Origin: Nonomuraea wenchangensis
Lineage (GTDB): Bacteria > Actinomycetota > Actinomycetes > Streptosporangiales > Streptosporangiaceae
NCBI RefSeq assembly: GCF_900111685.1
Contig: NZ_FOHX01000024.1
Location: 82,832 to 146,831 of the forward strand
Direction: 5' to 3'
Length of the DNA: 64,000 nt
Below are positions 25,257-33,694 of this stretch, one piece after another. The notes beneath the pieces are model-generated. The model had not been told where the DNA came from, ran no database searches, and saw only the letters and a list, made by a program, of their open reading frames with translations. Numbering within the stretch: position 1 is the stretch's first letter; each line of letters begins with the position of its first letter. Position numbers and translations under genes: made by a program.

Positions 25257-25726
25257 GACTGTTTGCGCAGCTTCAGGTACACGAACGACTCCGTGGCCCG
25301 TACGGCGGGGATGGCGCGGATCTTGCTGAGGATCTCCAGCAGGTGACCGTCGCCCTCGCACACCACCTCGACGATGACGTCGAACGAGCCCGCGGTGAGC
25401 ACGACGTAGTCGATCTCGTCGATCGCGGCCAGCTCGTCGGCGACCGAGTCCAGGTCGCCTTCACAGTTGACCCCGATCATCGCCTGCCGGGGGAAGCCCA
25501 GGGTGAGGGGGTCGGTCACCGCGACGATCTGCATGACTCCGGCCTCCTGTAACCGCTGCACGCGCTGGCGTACGGCGGCCTCCGAGAGCCCGACTGCCTT
25601 GCCGATCGCCGCGTACGGCATCCGCCCGTCCCCTTGGAGCTGCTCGATGATCTGCTTTGACAGCTCGTCGAGCACGACGGGACCCTGGGCCGGATTGCTG
25701 CGGCGGACGCGGGGCGGCGACGTCAT
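25235..25726 (-). CDS. Lrp/AsnC-family transcriptional regulator
   Basis: A 163-residue regulator: N-terminal HTH (LDELSKQIIEQLQGDGRMPY, then IGKAVGLSEAAVRQRVQRL) and a C-terminal RAM ligand domain (IDYVVLTAGSFDVIVEVVC). The ATG at 25726 has AGGAGG nine bases upstream; a longer in-frame reading to 25909 would cover its own promoter and is rejected. It is divergent from the aldehyde dehydrogenase-pot operon (200 bp between starts), so regulation of polyamine use is inferred. The A+T-richer patch at 25820-25850 is the likeliest binding zone, but I see no clean palindrome. Confidence 0.92.
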   Translation of the reverse strand: MTSPPRVRRSNPAQGPVVLDELSKQIIEQLQGDGRMPYAAIGKAVGLSEAAVRQRVQRLQEAGVMQIVAVTDPLTLGFPRQAMIGVNCEGDLDSVADELAAIDEIDYVVLTAGSFDVIVEVVCEGDGHLLEILSKIRAIPAVRATESFVYLKLRKQSYSWGTR

Positions 25727-25926
25727 CGAAGGGAATCCTCCTAGCGGTCCGGCGTTACGGGGGCGTTCCCGCTTGATTGCCGTCCTGGTGCGACATGTTG
25801 TCAGTTCCTGGCGGTCTGTCAAGCGAATTCGTAGCAATTTGGTATCTTCACCACGAAATCCCTTGTCCGGATGCTTCCACTCTGTAAGAGTCGCGGCATC
25901 TTCAGCCACCTCACGAGGAGGTCACC

Positions 25927-27360
25927 TTGACCACCCGTCTGCAGAACTTCGTCAACGGGGAGTTCGTGGACGCCAAGAGCGGCCGATTCTCCGACATCAT
26001 CGATCCCTGCACGGGCGAGGCGTACGTCCAAGCCCCGATCTCCGGCATCGAGGACGTCGACGCCGCCTACGCCGCCGCGTCCGCCGCGTTCGACTCGTGG
26101 GGCAGGACCACGCCGGGCGAGCGGGCCAACCTGCTGCTGAAGGTCGCCGACGCCATCGAGGCGCGGGCCGACGAGATCAACGAGGCCGAGTGCCGCAACA
26201 CCGGCAAGCCGCGCGCCCGCATGGCGGAGGACGAGACCCCGGTCGCCGCCGACCACTTCCGCTTCTTCGCCGGCGCGGCCCGCACGCTGGAGGGCCCGAC
26301 GGCCGGTGAGTTCCTCGCCGAGCACACGAGCGTCATCCGGCACGAGCCGATCGGCGTCATCGGCCAGGTCACGCCCTGGAACTACCCGATGATGATGGCG
26401 GTCTGGAAGATCGCCCCGGCGCTCGCGGCGGGCAACACGATCGTGCTCAAGCCGTCCGACACCACCCCGGTCTCCACGCTCAAGCTCGCCGAGATCCTCG
26501 GCGAGGTGCTGCCCGCCGGCGTCTTCAACGTCGTCACCGGCGACCGCGAGACCGGCGCCCTCGTCGTCGGCCACCCGGCCGCGTCCATGGTCGCGATCAC
26601 CGGCTCGGTCGGCGCGGGCATGTCGGTCGCCAAGAGCGCCGCCGACGACCTCAAGCGGGTGCACCTGGAGCTCGGCGGCAAGGCGCCGGTCGTGGTCTTC
26701 GAGGACGTCAAGGACCTCGCCAAGGCCGCCGCCGACATCGCCACGGCCGGCCTCTACAACGCCGGCCAGGACTGCACGGCCGCCTGCCGGGTGCTCGTGC
26801 AGGAGAGCGTGCACGACGAGTTCGTGGCCGCGCTGACCGAGGCCGCCGCGGCCACCGTCACCGGCGACCTGTCGAACGAGGACGCGCTCTACGGCCCGGT
26901 CAACAACGAGGGCCAGCTCGCCCGCGTCCAGGGCTTCATCGACCGGGTCCCGGCGCACGCCAAGGTGCTCACCGGCGGCCACCGCGTCGGCGACCGGGGC
27001 TACTTCTTCGCCCCCACCGTCGTGGACGGTCTCCGTCAGGACGACGAGATGGTGCAGAACGAGGTCTTCGGCCCGGTCATCACCGTCCAGACCTTCACCG
27101 ACGAGGCCGACGCGCTGGCCAAGGCCAACGACGTCAGGTATGGCCTGAGCGGCTCGGTCTGGACCTCCGACCACGGCCGCGCGATGCGGATGTCCAACCG
27201 CCTCGACTTCGGTGTCGTCTGGGTCAACACGCACATCCCGTTCGTCTCCGAGATGCCGCACGGCGGCTTCAAGCACTCCGGCTACGGCAAGGACCTGTCG
27301 GTCTTCGGCCTGCACGACTACACGAGGGTCAAGCACGTCATGCACTACATCGGTGAATAG
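25927..27360 (+). CDS. Gamma-aminobutyraldehyde dehydrogenase-type ALDH
   Basis: A 477-residue NAD-dependent aldehyde dehydrogenase. Catalytic residues are visible: asparagine in VTPWNYPM, glutamate in HLELGGKAP and cysteine in YNAGQDCTAACR. The C-terminal GGFKHSGYGKDLSVFGLHDY run and overall length match PuuC/PatD-like enzymes that oxidise 4-aminobutyraldehyde to GABA in putrescine breakdown. The TTG start is preceded by AGGAGG five bases upstream. First gene of an operon with a polyamine-type transporter and FAD oxidase, which supports this substrate. Confidence 0.88.
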   Translation: MTTRLQNFVNGEFVDAKSGRFSDIIDPCTGEAYVQAPISGIEDVDAAYAAASAAFDSWGRTTPGERANLLLKVADAIEARADEINEAECRNTGKPRARMAEDETPVAADHFRFFAGAARTLEGPTAGEFLAEHTSVIRHEPIGVIGQVTPWNYPMMMAVWKIAPALAAGNTIVLKPSDTTPVSTLKLAEILGEVLPAGVFNVVTGDRETGALVVGHPAASMVAITGSVGAGMSVAKSAADDLKRVHLELGGKAPVVVFEDVKDLAKAAADIATAGLYNAGQDCTAACRVLVQESVHDEFVAALTEAAAATVTGDLSNEDALYGPVNNEGQLARVQGFIDRVPAHAKVLTGGHRVGDRGYFFAPTVVDGLRQDDEMVQNEVFGPVITVQTFTDEADALAKANDVRYGLSGSVWTSDHGRAMRMSNRLDFGVVWVNTHIPFVSEMPHGGFKHSGYGKDLSVFGLHDYTRVKHVMHYIGE

Positions 27361-27365
27361 CGCTG

Positions 27366-28427
27366 ATGACCAGCGCCATCGAGCTTGAGGACGTCGTCAA
27401 GGAATACCACGCGCACGGCGAGCTCGTCCGTGCCGTCAAGGGCGTCTCGCTGGACATCGAGGAGGGGGAGTTCTTCTCCCTCCTCGGCCCGTCCGGCTGC
27501 GGCAAGACCACGACCATGCGGATGATCGCCGGCTTCGAGGCGCCGTCCAAGGGGCTGGTCAAACTGCACGGCCAGGACGTCACGAACGTCCCGCCCAACA
27601 AGCGCGACGTCAACATGGTCTTCCAGTCCTACGCGCTCTTCCCGCACATGAGCGTCTGGGACAACGTGGCCTTCGGGCTGAAGCAGCGCAAGACGCCGCA
27701 GGAGGAGATCCGGCGGCGGGTCGGCGAGATCCTGGAGATCGTCGACCTGGTCGGCAGGGAGAAGCGCCGGCCGCGCGAGATGTCCGGCGGCCAGCAGCAG
27801 CGGGTGGCGCTGGCCAGGGCGCTGGTCAACCGGCCGCGGGCCCTGCTGCTCGACGAGCCGCTCGGCGCGCTCGACCTCAAGCTGCGCCAGGCCATGCAGA
27901 TCGAGCTCAAGCGCATCCAGCGCGAGGTCGGCATCACGTTCGTGTACGTGACGCACGACCAGAGCGAGGCGCTGACCATGAGCGACCGCATCGCGGTCAT
28001 GAACGACGGCCTGGTCGAGCAGCTCGGCGGGCCGCGGGAGATCTACGAGCGGCCGGCGACGCCCTTCGTGGCCGGCTTCATCGGGACCTCCAACCTGCTC
28101 ACCGGGACCGCCAGTGCCGGCGAGCTGAAGATCGGCGACGGTCGCGTGCTGGTGCCCGGCCGGGACGGCGAGGTGACGGTCACCGTACGCCCCGAGAAGA
28201 TCACCATCGGCACGGACGCCCCGGAGTCGGGCCTCAGCGCGCTGGCCGGCACCGTCTCCGAGGTGGTCTACCTCGGCACCTACAACAGCTACGCCGTACG
28301 CCTCGCCGACGGGGCCGAGATGACGGTGTTCCAGCAGAACGCCCACGACGCGACGGCCACGGCGGAGCGGGGCGACTCCGTGTGGCTGTCCTGGCAGGCG
28401 CAGCACTCGTACGTGATTGGAAGTTGA
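27366..28427 (+). CDS. potA: Spermidine/putrescine ABC transporter ATPase (PotA type)
   Basis: A 353-residue ATPase with Walker A GPSGCGKTT, signature MSGGQQQRVALARAL, Walker B ALLLDEPLGALD and H-loop VTHDQSEAL, followed by a C-terminal TOBE_2 domain (VRPEKITIG). PotA-type TOBE domains distinguish polyamine importers. It starts five bases after the aldehyde dehydrogenase stop and precedes the binding protein and two permeases, forming a complete Pot system. Confidence 0.9.
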   Translation: MTSAIELEDVVKEYHAHGELVRAVKGVSLDIEEGEFFSLLGPSGCGKTTTMRMIAGFEAPSKGLVKLHGQDVTNVPPNKRDVNMVFQSYALFPHMSVWDNVAFGLKQRKTPQEEIRRRVGEILEIVDLVGREKRRPREMSGGQQQRVALARALVNRPRALLLDEPLGALDLKLRQAMQIELKRIQREVGITFVYVTHDQSEALTMSDRIAVMNDGLVEQLGGPREIYERPATPFVAGFIGTSNLLTGTASAGELKIGDGRVLVPGRDGEVTVTVRPEKITIGTDAPESGLSALAGTVSEVVYLGTYNSYAVRLADGAEMTVFQQNAHDATATAERGDSVWLSWQAQHSYVIGS

Positions 28428-28436
28428 TAGCAGGCC

Positions 28437-29651
28437 ATGAACCCCCGTCCCCCTCTCCCTCGCCACGGACTGCCGCGCCGTGAGGCGTTCCGGCTCGCGG
28501 GCCTGTCGGCCGCCGGTCTCGCGCTCGCCGCCTGCGGCGTGCAGGGCCAGAAGGCCGCGCCGCCCAAGGCCGACGAGGTCCAGGACTTCTGGTCCAAGCA
28601 GACCAAGCACGGCAAGGTGGTCTTCGCCAACTGGCCGGAGTACATGCCCGAGGACAAGGGCCCGCTGGAGAAGTTCGCCAAGGACACGGGCATCTCCTAC
28701 GAGTACAAAGAGGTCATCCAGGAGAACGCGGACTTCTTCGGCAAGGCCGATCCCGTCCTCCGCGCCGGCCAGCCGCTCGGCTACGACGTCGTCGTCATGA
28801 CCAACGGCATCCAGCTCCAGCACATGATCGAGCTGGGCTACTGCGTGCCGCTCGACCACTCCAAGCTGCCGAACTTCGCGGCCAACGCCGGCCAGAAGTA
28901 CAAGGAACGCGCCTACGACCCCGGCAACAAGTACACCGTGCCCTACAGCTCGGGCGTGACCGGGATCGCGTACAACACGAAGTACGTCAAGGACGACATC
29001 ACCAGCATCCAGTCCCTGTTCGACCCGAAGTACAAGGGCCGGGTCGGCATGATGGCCGACGCGCAGGAGATCGGGAACTTCGGGATGTTCGCCCTCGGCA
29101 TCGACCCGGAGAAGTCGACCGAGGCCGACTGGAAGAAGGCCGGCGAGAAGCTCAAGGAGCAGCGCGACAACGGCCTGGTGCGCAAGTACTACGACCAGAG
29201 CTACATCGACGCCGTGGCCAAGGGCGACATCTGGCTGTCCATGGCCTGGTCGGGCGACGTCTTCCAGCGCCAGCTCGCGGGCGAGCCGGTCGCGTTCGTG
29301 GTGCCCGAGGAGGGCGGCACGATCTGGACCGACAACATGCTCATCCCCAAGGGCGCCGCCAACCCGCTGGACGCGCTGATGCTGATGGACTACCTCTACC
29401 AGCCGGCCGTGGCCGCCGAGCTGGATGAGTTCATCCAGTTCGTCACCCCCGTCCCGGCGGTGCAGGACCTGCTGCGGGAGAAGGCGAAGACCGCCAAGGG
29501 CGAGGACAAGAAGGCGCTGGAGCAGATGGCCGACAGCCCGCTCATGTTCCCGACCGAGGCCGACTACGCCCGGCTGCGCGGCTACACGCCGCTCGACAAC
29601 AAGCAGCAGCAGGTCTTCAACCCGATCTTCCAGTCCGTCACCCAGGCCTAG
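28437..29651 (+). CDS. potD: Polyamine ABC transporter substrate-binding lipoprotein (PotD/PotF type)
   Basis: A 404-residue binding protein. The signal region LPRREAFRLAG contains adjacent arginines, and GLALAAC is a lipobox, suggesting a lipoprotein possibly exported by the Tat route. The mature part has the PotD-type VFANWPEYMP and VPYSSGVTGIAYN stretches and the ligand-contact-like DIWLSMAWSGDV segment. Ligand is expected to be putrescine, spermidine or a similar diamine; which one cannot be read from sequence. Confidence 0.89.
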   Translation: MNPRPPLPRHGLPRREAFRLAGLSAAGLALAACGVQGQKAAPPKADEVQDFWSKQTKHGKVVFANWPEYMPEDKGPLEKFAKDTGISYEYKEVIQENADFFGKADPVLRAGQPLGYDVVVMTNGIQLQHMIELGYCVPLDHSKLPNFAANAGQKYKERAYDPGNKYTVPYSSGVTGIAYNTKYVKDDITSIQSLFDPKYKGRVGMMADAQEIGNFGMFALGIDPEKSTEADWKKAGEKLKEQRDNGLVRKYYDQSYIDAVAKGDIWLSMAWSGDVFQRQLAGEPVAFVVPEEGGTIWTDNMLIPKGAANPLDALMLMDYLYQPAVAAELDEFIQFVTPVPAVQDLLREKAKTAKGEDKKALEQMADSPLMFPTEADYARLRGYTPLDNKQQQVFNPIFQSVTQA

Positions 29652-29654
29652 ACG

Positions 29655-30506
29655 ATGCGGCGGCTCACCCCCTACCTGCTGGCGCTGCCGGGCTGGATGT
29701 GGCTGGCGATCTTCCTGGTCGTGCCCATGGCGGCCATGGCGTCGGTGTCGCTGCAGACCGGCAACGCCATCGACGGCTACGCGATGACGTTCTCCGTCTC
29801 CAACTACACCGACGCGCTCGGTCGCTACAGCACCCAGCTCGTCCGGTCCCTGCTGTACGGCGGGATGGCGACGGTGGCGATGCTGGCCATCGGCTATCCG
29901 GTGGCGTACTGGATCGCCTTCAAGGGCGGCCGGCGCAAGTCGGTCTACCTGTTCCTGCTCCTGCTGCCGTTCTTCGTGTCGTTCGTGCTGCGGACGATCT
30001 CGTGGAACTTCCTGCTGGCGGACAACGGCATCCTGTTCGGCACGCTGAAGGGCTGGGGGCTGCTGCCCGCCGACTTCCACGTCCTGGCCACCACGTTCGC
30101 GGTGGTGGGGGGACTGACCTACAACTGGCTGCCGTTCATGATCCTGCCGATCTACGTGGCCTTGGAGCGCGTGGACCCGCGGGTGGTGGAGGCGGCCCAG
30201 GACCTCTACGCCACCCGCGCCGCGGCCTTCCGCCGGGTGGTGCTGCCGCTGTCGCTGCCCGGGGTGTTCGCCGGGGTGCTGATGACGTTCGTGCCCGCCA
30301 CGGCGGACCCGGTCAACGCGGCCATCCTCGGCGGCACCGCCAACACCATGATCGGCAACATCATCCAGACCGAGTACCTCACCAACCTCGACTACCCGAC
30401 GGCCTCGGCGCTGTCGTTCACGTTGATGGCGGTGCTGCTCGTGGGCATCTTCGTCTACGCCCGCGTGCTCGGCACGGAGAACGTCCTCGAGGCGGCGGCC
30501 CGATGA
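29655..30506 (+). CDS. potB: Polyamine ABC transporter permease (PotB type)
   Basis: A 283-residue permease with six membrane helices and the EAA-type coupling loop VVEAAQDLYATRAAAFRRVV. FVSFVLRTISWNFLLADNG and LPFMILPIYVALERVD are typical PotB/PotH segments. It starts three bases after the potD stop and its own stop overlaps potC (ATGA). Confidence 0.9.
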   Translation: MRRLTPYLLALPGWMWLAIFLVVPMAAMASVSLQTGNAIDGYAMTFSVSNYTDALGRYSTQLVRSLLYGGMATVAMLAIGYPVAYWIAFKGGRRKSVYLFLLLLPFFVSFVLRTISWNFLLADNGILFGTLKGWGLLPADFHVLATTFAVVGGLTYNWLPFMILPIYVALERVDPRVVEAAQDLYATRAAAFRRVVLPLSLPGVFAGVLMTFVPATADPVNAAILGGTANTMIGNIIQTEYLTNLDYPTASALSFTLMAVLLVGIFVYARVLGTENVLEAAAR

Positions 30507-31288
30507 GGGGCATCCGCACGGGCGACCGGCTGCTGCACATCTGGACCTGGCTCGTCATCGTGTGGCTGTCGTCACCGATCGCGGTGATGATCCTGTTCGG
30601 CTTCAACGACAAGCAGAGCAAGTCCAACACCACCTGGCAGGGGTTCACCCTCCGCTGGTACAAAGAGCTGTTCGACATCGCCGACCTGACCACGGCGCTG
30701 AGGAACACGCTGGTCGTCGCGGTCGTCAGCACGGCCGTCACGGTCGTGATCGGCACCATGCTGGGCCTCGCGCTCGGCCGGCACCGCTTCCGCGGCCTCG
30801 GCGCCACGAACTTCCTCGTCTTCGCCGCCATCTCCACGCCCGAGCTGGTCATGGGCGCCTCGCTGCTGTCGCTGTTCGTCTCGGGGAACGTGCCGCGCGA
30901 CTCCGTCACGATCATCGTCGCGCACGTGCTGTTCTCGCTGTCCTTCGTGGTCGTCACCGTACGGGCGCGGGTCGTCGGGCTCGACCCGTCGCTGGAGGAG
31001 GCCGCGAGGGATCTCGGGGCGACGGCCTGGGGCACGTTCCGGCAGGTCACGCTGCCGTCGATCATGCCGGGCGTGGCGGCAGGGGCGATGTTGTCGTTCG
31101 CGCTGTCGATCGACGACTACGTGGTCACCAGCTTCGTCAACGGCTCGACCGTGACGTTCCCGCTGTGGATCGTGGGTGCCGTGAAGACGGGAATCCCGCC
31201 GCAGGTGAACGTCATGGGTACGCTGATCTTCGGCATTGGGGTGCTGATCGCGATCGGCAACGCGATCGCGGCACGGCGCCGCACCTGA
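30503..31288 (+). CDS. potC: Polyamine ABC transporter permease (PotC type)
   Basis: A 261-residue permease, the PotC/PotI partner. It has NDKQSKSNTTWQGFTLRWY in the first periplasmic loop, the EAA loop LEEAARDLGATAWGTFRQV, and LSFALSIDDYVVTSF, all hallmarks of PotC. The ATG overlaps the potB stop. The transporter genes are followed after 31 bp by the FAD oxidoreductase. Confidence 0.91.
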   Translation: MRGIRTGDRLLHIWTWLVIVWLSSPIAVMILFGFNDKQSKSNTTWQGFTLRWYKELFDIADLTTALRNTLVVAVVSTAVTVVIGTMLGLALGRHRFRGLGATNFLVFAAISTPELVMGASLLSLFVSGNVPRDSVTIIVAHVLFSLSFVVVTVRARVVGLDPSLEEAARDLGATAWGTFRQVTLPSIMPGVAAGAMLSFALSIDDYVVTSFVNGSTVTFPLWIVGAVKTGIPPQVNVMGTLIFGIGVLIAIGNAIAARRRT

Positions 31289-31319
31289 AACACCTGACCT
31301 TCGTAGGGAAGTGGGATTT

Positions 31320-32714
31320 GTGGATCCGCTGAAGGCGCTTGCTGACGCGGAGCGCAAGCCGTACTGGCTGGACAGCCCGGCCAGACCCGAGCCGCGACCG
31401 CGGCTCACCGATCACACCACCGCCGACCTGGCCGTCGTCGGCGGCGGTTTCTCCGGTCTGTGGACCGCGCTGATGGCCAAGGAACGCGACCCCTCACTGG
31501 ACGTCGTGCTGCTGGAAGGCCGCCGGATCGGCTGGGCGGCCACCGGCCGCAACGGCGGGTTCTGTCTGTCGACCCTCACCCACGGCCTGGCCAACGGCCT
31601 GGAGCGGTGGCCGGACGACATCGGCCGCCTGGAGCGCATGGGCGTGGAGAACCTCGACGAGATCGAGGCCACGCTGGAGCGCTACGGCGTCGACTGCTCC
31701 TTCGAACGCACCGGCGAGCTGCTCGTGGCCACCGAGCCCTGGCAGCTCGACGCGCTGGCCGAGCACCTGGAGCTGATCTCCGACCTGGGGCTCGACTACG
31801 TGCCCCTGGACCAGGAGCAGGTGCGGGCGGAGGTGAACTCGCCCACCTACCTCGGCGGGCTCTGGGAGCGCCGCGGCTGCGCCATGCTCGACCCGGCGCG
31901 GCTGGCGTGGGGGCTGCGCGAGGCGTGCCTGCGGGCCGGGGTGCGGGTGCACGAGCGCTCGCCGGTGCGGTCGCTGCGCGACGACGGCGTACGCATCGAG
32001 CTGCGCACCCCCTACGGCGGGGTCAGCGCGGCCAAGGTGGCGCTCGGCACCGGCGTCTTCCCGCCGCTGCTCCGCCGGCTCAGGCACTTCGTGGTCCCCG
32101 TCTACGACTACGCGCTGATGACCGAGCCGCTGACCGACGGCCAGCTCGCCGAGGTCGGCTGGCGCAACCGTCAGGGCGTGGGCGACTCCGGCAACCGCTT
32201 CCACTACTACCGGCTGACCGACGACAACCGCATCCTGTGGGGCGGCTACGACGCCGTCTACTACAACGGCGGCCTGGTCAAGCCCGAGTACGACCAGCGC
32301 GACGAGACCTTCCTGACCCTCGCCCGGCACTTCTACGACACCTTCCCGCAGCTCGACGAGGTGCGCTTCACCCACCGGTGGGGCGGTGTGATCGACACCT
32401 GCAGCCGCTTCAGCGCCTTCTACGGCCAGGCCCACGGCGGTCGGCTGGCCTACGGCGTCGGCTACACGGGCATGGGCGTGGGCGCCACCCGCTTCGGCGC
32501 GAACGTCATGCTCGACCTGCTGTCCGGTGAGCCGACCGAGCGGACCGAGCTGCGTATGGTGAAGGAGAAGCCGATCCCGTTCCCGCCGGAGCCGGTGCGC
32601 TCGGGCGTCATCCAGGTCACCCGCTGGTCGATCGCCCAGGCCGACCAGCACCAGGGCAAGCGCAACCTGTGGCTGCGCACGCTGGACCGGATGGGGCTGG
32701 GATTCGACTCCTGA
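31320..32714 (+). CDS. FAD-dependent oxidoreductase (PuuB-like gamma-glutamylputrescine oxidase family)
   Basis: A 464-residue DAO-family flavoenzyme. The dinucleotide-binding motif is VVGGGFSGLWTALMA (near residue 38), followed by GRRIGWAATGRNGGFC, and the C-terminal YGVGYTGMGVGATRFGA completes the FAD site. In polyamine operons such proteins oxidise putrescine or its gamma-glutamyl conjugate to the aldehyde, which the ALDH at 25927 would then use. No gamma-glutamylputrescine synthetase is in the window. The GTG at 31320 is preferred to that at 31311 because AGGGA is ten bases upstream. Confidence 0.84.
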   Translation: MDPLKALADAERKPYWLDSPARPEPRPRLTDHTTADLAVVGGGFSGLWTALMAKERDPSLDVVLLEGRRIGWAATGRNGGFCLSTLTHGLANGLERWPDDIGRLERMGVENLDEIEATLERYGVDCSFERTGELLVATEPWQLDALAEHLELISDLGLDYVPLDQEQVRAEVNSPTYLGGLWERRGCAMLDPARLAWGLREACLRAGVRVHERSPVRSLRDDGVRIELRTPYGGVSAAKVALGTGVFPPLLRRLRHFVVPVYDYALMTEPLTDGQLAEVGWRNRQGVGDSGNRFHYYRLTDDNRILWGGYDAVYYNGGLVKPEYDQRDETFLTLARHFYDTFPQLDEVRFTHRWGGVIDTCSRFSAFYGQAHGGRLAYGVGYTGMGVGATRFGANVMLDLLSGEPTERTELRMVKEKPIPFPPEPVRSGVIQVTRWSIAQADQHQGKRNLWLRTLDRMGLGFDS

Positions 32715-32734
32715 CGCCGCGGGCATGATGCCTG

Positions 32735-32767
32735 GCGACCCCCAACACCACCAAAAGTGGGGGTCGC
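32735..32767. terminator. Perfect 10-bp hairpin at the end of the polyamine operon
   Basis: GCGACCCCCA (32735-32744) and TGGGGGTCGC (32758-32767) are perfect arms around a 13-nt loop. No T-tract follows. It sits 20 bp past the FAD oxidase stop and ends three bases before the GTG of the next gene, so it could act as terminator, or sequester the next gene's start. Confidence 0.55.
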
Positions 32768-32770
32768 GAG

Positions 32771-33679
32771 GTGCGTGCGAGGCTGGTCGCCTGTGTCGGC
32801 ATGGTGCTGCTGACCGGCGGTTGCGGGAGCCGGCAGGTCCAGGTCCTGCCCGCCGGGCCGCCCGCCGCCAAGGTCGCCCGCTGCGTCATGAGCTTTCCCG
32901 ACGTACGGGCCGGGCGCCTGGCCCGGGCCCGGCTCGTCGGCGACATCGCCCGCTACCTCTCCCGCCGCCCCGGCCGGATCGTCTACGCGGTCCACGACCT
33001 GGTCAGCGGGATCACGCTGGGGTACGGCCGGCAGCGGGACGAGCTCGCCCTGGCCGGCGGCGCCCAGGTGGACATCGTCATGGCGCTGCTGGCCCGCCGC
33101 GGGCGCGGGTTCGACGAGGACGAGCGCCGCCTGGCCGAGCGCATGATCAGGGAGAGCAACCAGAAGGCCGCCGACGCCATGTGGTCGCGGATCGGCGGGA
33201 GCGGCGCGATGAGCGCGTTCTACCGGCGGATCGGGCTGCGCCACACCACGCCGGGGCCGGGCGCCGCCTGGGGCGACACCACCAGCAGCCCGTCCGACCG
33301 CGTCCGGCTGCTGAAGGTGCTGGTCAAGGGCGGCGGCGGTCTGAGCGCCGCGGACCGGGAGCTGGTGCTCGGCCTGATGGGACGGGTCCAGGAGGACCAG
33401 GCGTGGGGCGTCAGCGCGGCGGCGCGGCGCGACGACCGGGTGACGCTCAGGAACGGCTGGACGCCGCGCCCGCTCGTCCACGGCACGTGGGCCGTCGGCA
33501 GCTACGGCAGGATCGCCGGGCCGGGACGGGACCTGCTGCTGTCGGTGCAGTCCGACCTGCAGCCGGAGGAGGGCGCGGGCATCGAGACCGTCGAGGGCGT
33601 GGCCCGCATGATCGGCACCCGCTGGGACGGCCTCTCCCCGACCACCCGCCGCCCCTGCCCGACGAACCCGCTCCCGTGA
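32771..33679 (+). CDS. Beta-lactamase-fold lipoprotein lacking the catalytic serine
   Basis: A 302-residue predicted lipoprotein: lipobox LLTGGC with Cys18. The rest follows the class A beta-lactamase/serine hydrolase layout of actinomycete proteins, with VDIVMALLARR after the position of the SxxK motif, RESNQKAADAMW near the SDN position (about 127-138) and RNGWTPR near the KTG position (227-233). The SxxK itself is replaced by GGAQ (96-99), so both nucleophile and lysine are missing and hydrolysis is unlikely. It may bind peptidoglycan or beta-lactam-like ligands. Start GTG has no strong ribosome-binding site. Confidence 0.68.
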   Translation: MRARLVACVGMVLLTGGCGSRQVQVLPAGPPAAKVARCVMSFPDVRAGRLARARLVGDIARYLSRRPGRIVYAVHDLVSGITLGYGRQRDELALAGGAQVDIVMALLARRGRGFDEDERRLAERMIRESNQKAADAMWSRIGGSGAMSAFYRRIGLRHTTPGPGAAWGDTTSSPSDRVRLLKVLVKGGGGLSAADRELVLGLMGRVQEDQAWGVSAAARRDDRVTLRNGWTPRPLVHGTWAVGSYGRIAGPGRDLLLSVQSDLQPEEGAGIETVEGVARMIGTRWDGLSPTTRRPCPTNPLP

Positions 33680-33694
33680 CCTGCGCGAGCAGGC

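Noticed and set aside
25257..25552. C-terminal extension of the cyclase-family protein
   Set aside because: These residues are the complement of the Lrp coding sequence and have no counterpart in the cyclase family; a frameshift explains them better.
25727..25926. Lrp operator between lrp and the aldehyde dehydrogenase gene
   Set aside because: The area is A+T-richer and a TATCTT box occurs at 25843, but I found no convincing palindrome or matching -35, so no discrete site is claimed.
27345..30080. Very long open frame on the minus strand (over 900 codons) opposite the pot genes
   Set aside because: It mirrors the potA/potD/potB coding strand, is rich in Gly/Val/Arg/His as antisense of high-GC genes is, shows no recognisable domain and has no ribosome-binding site.
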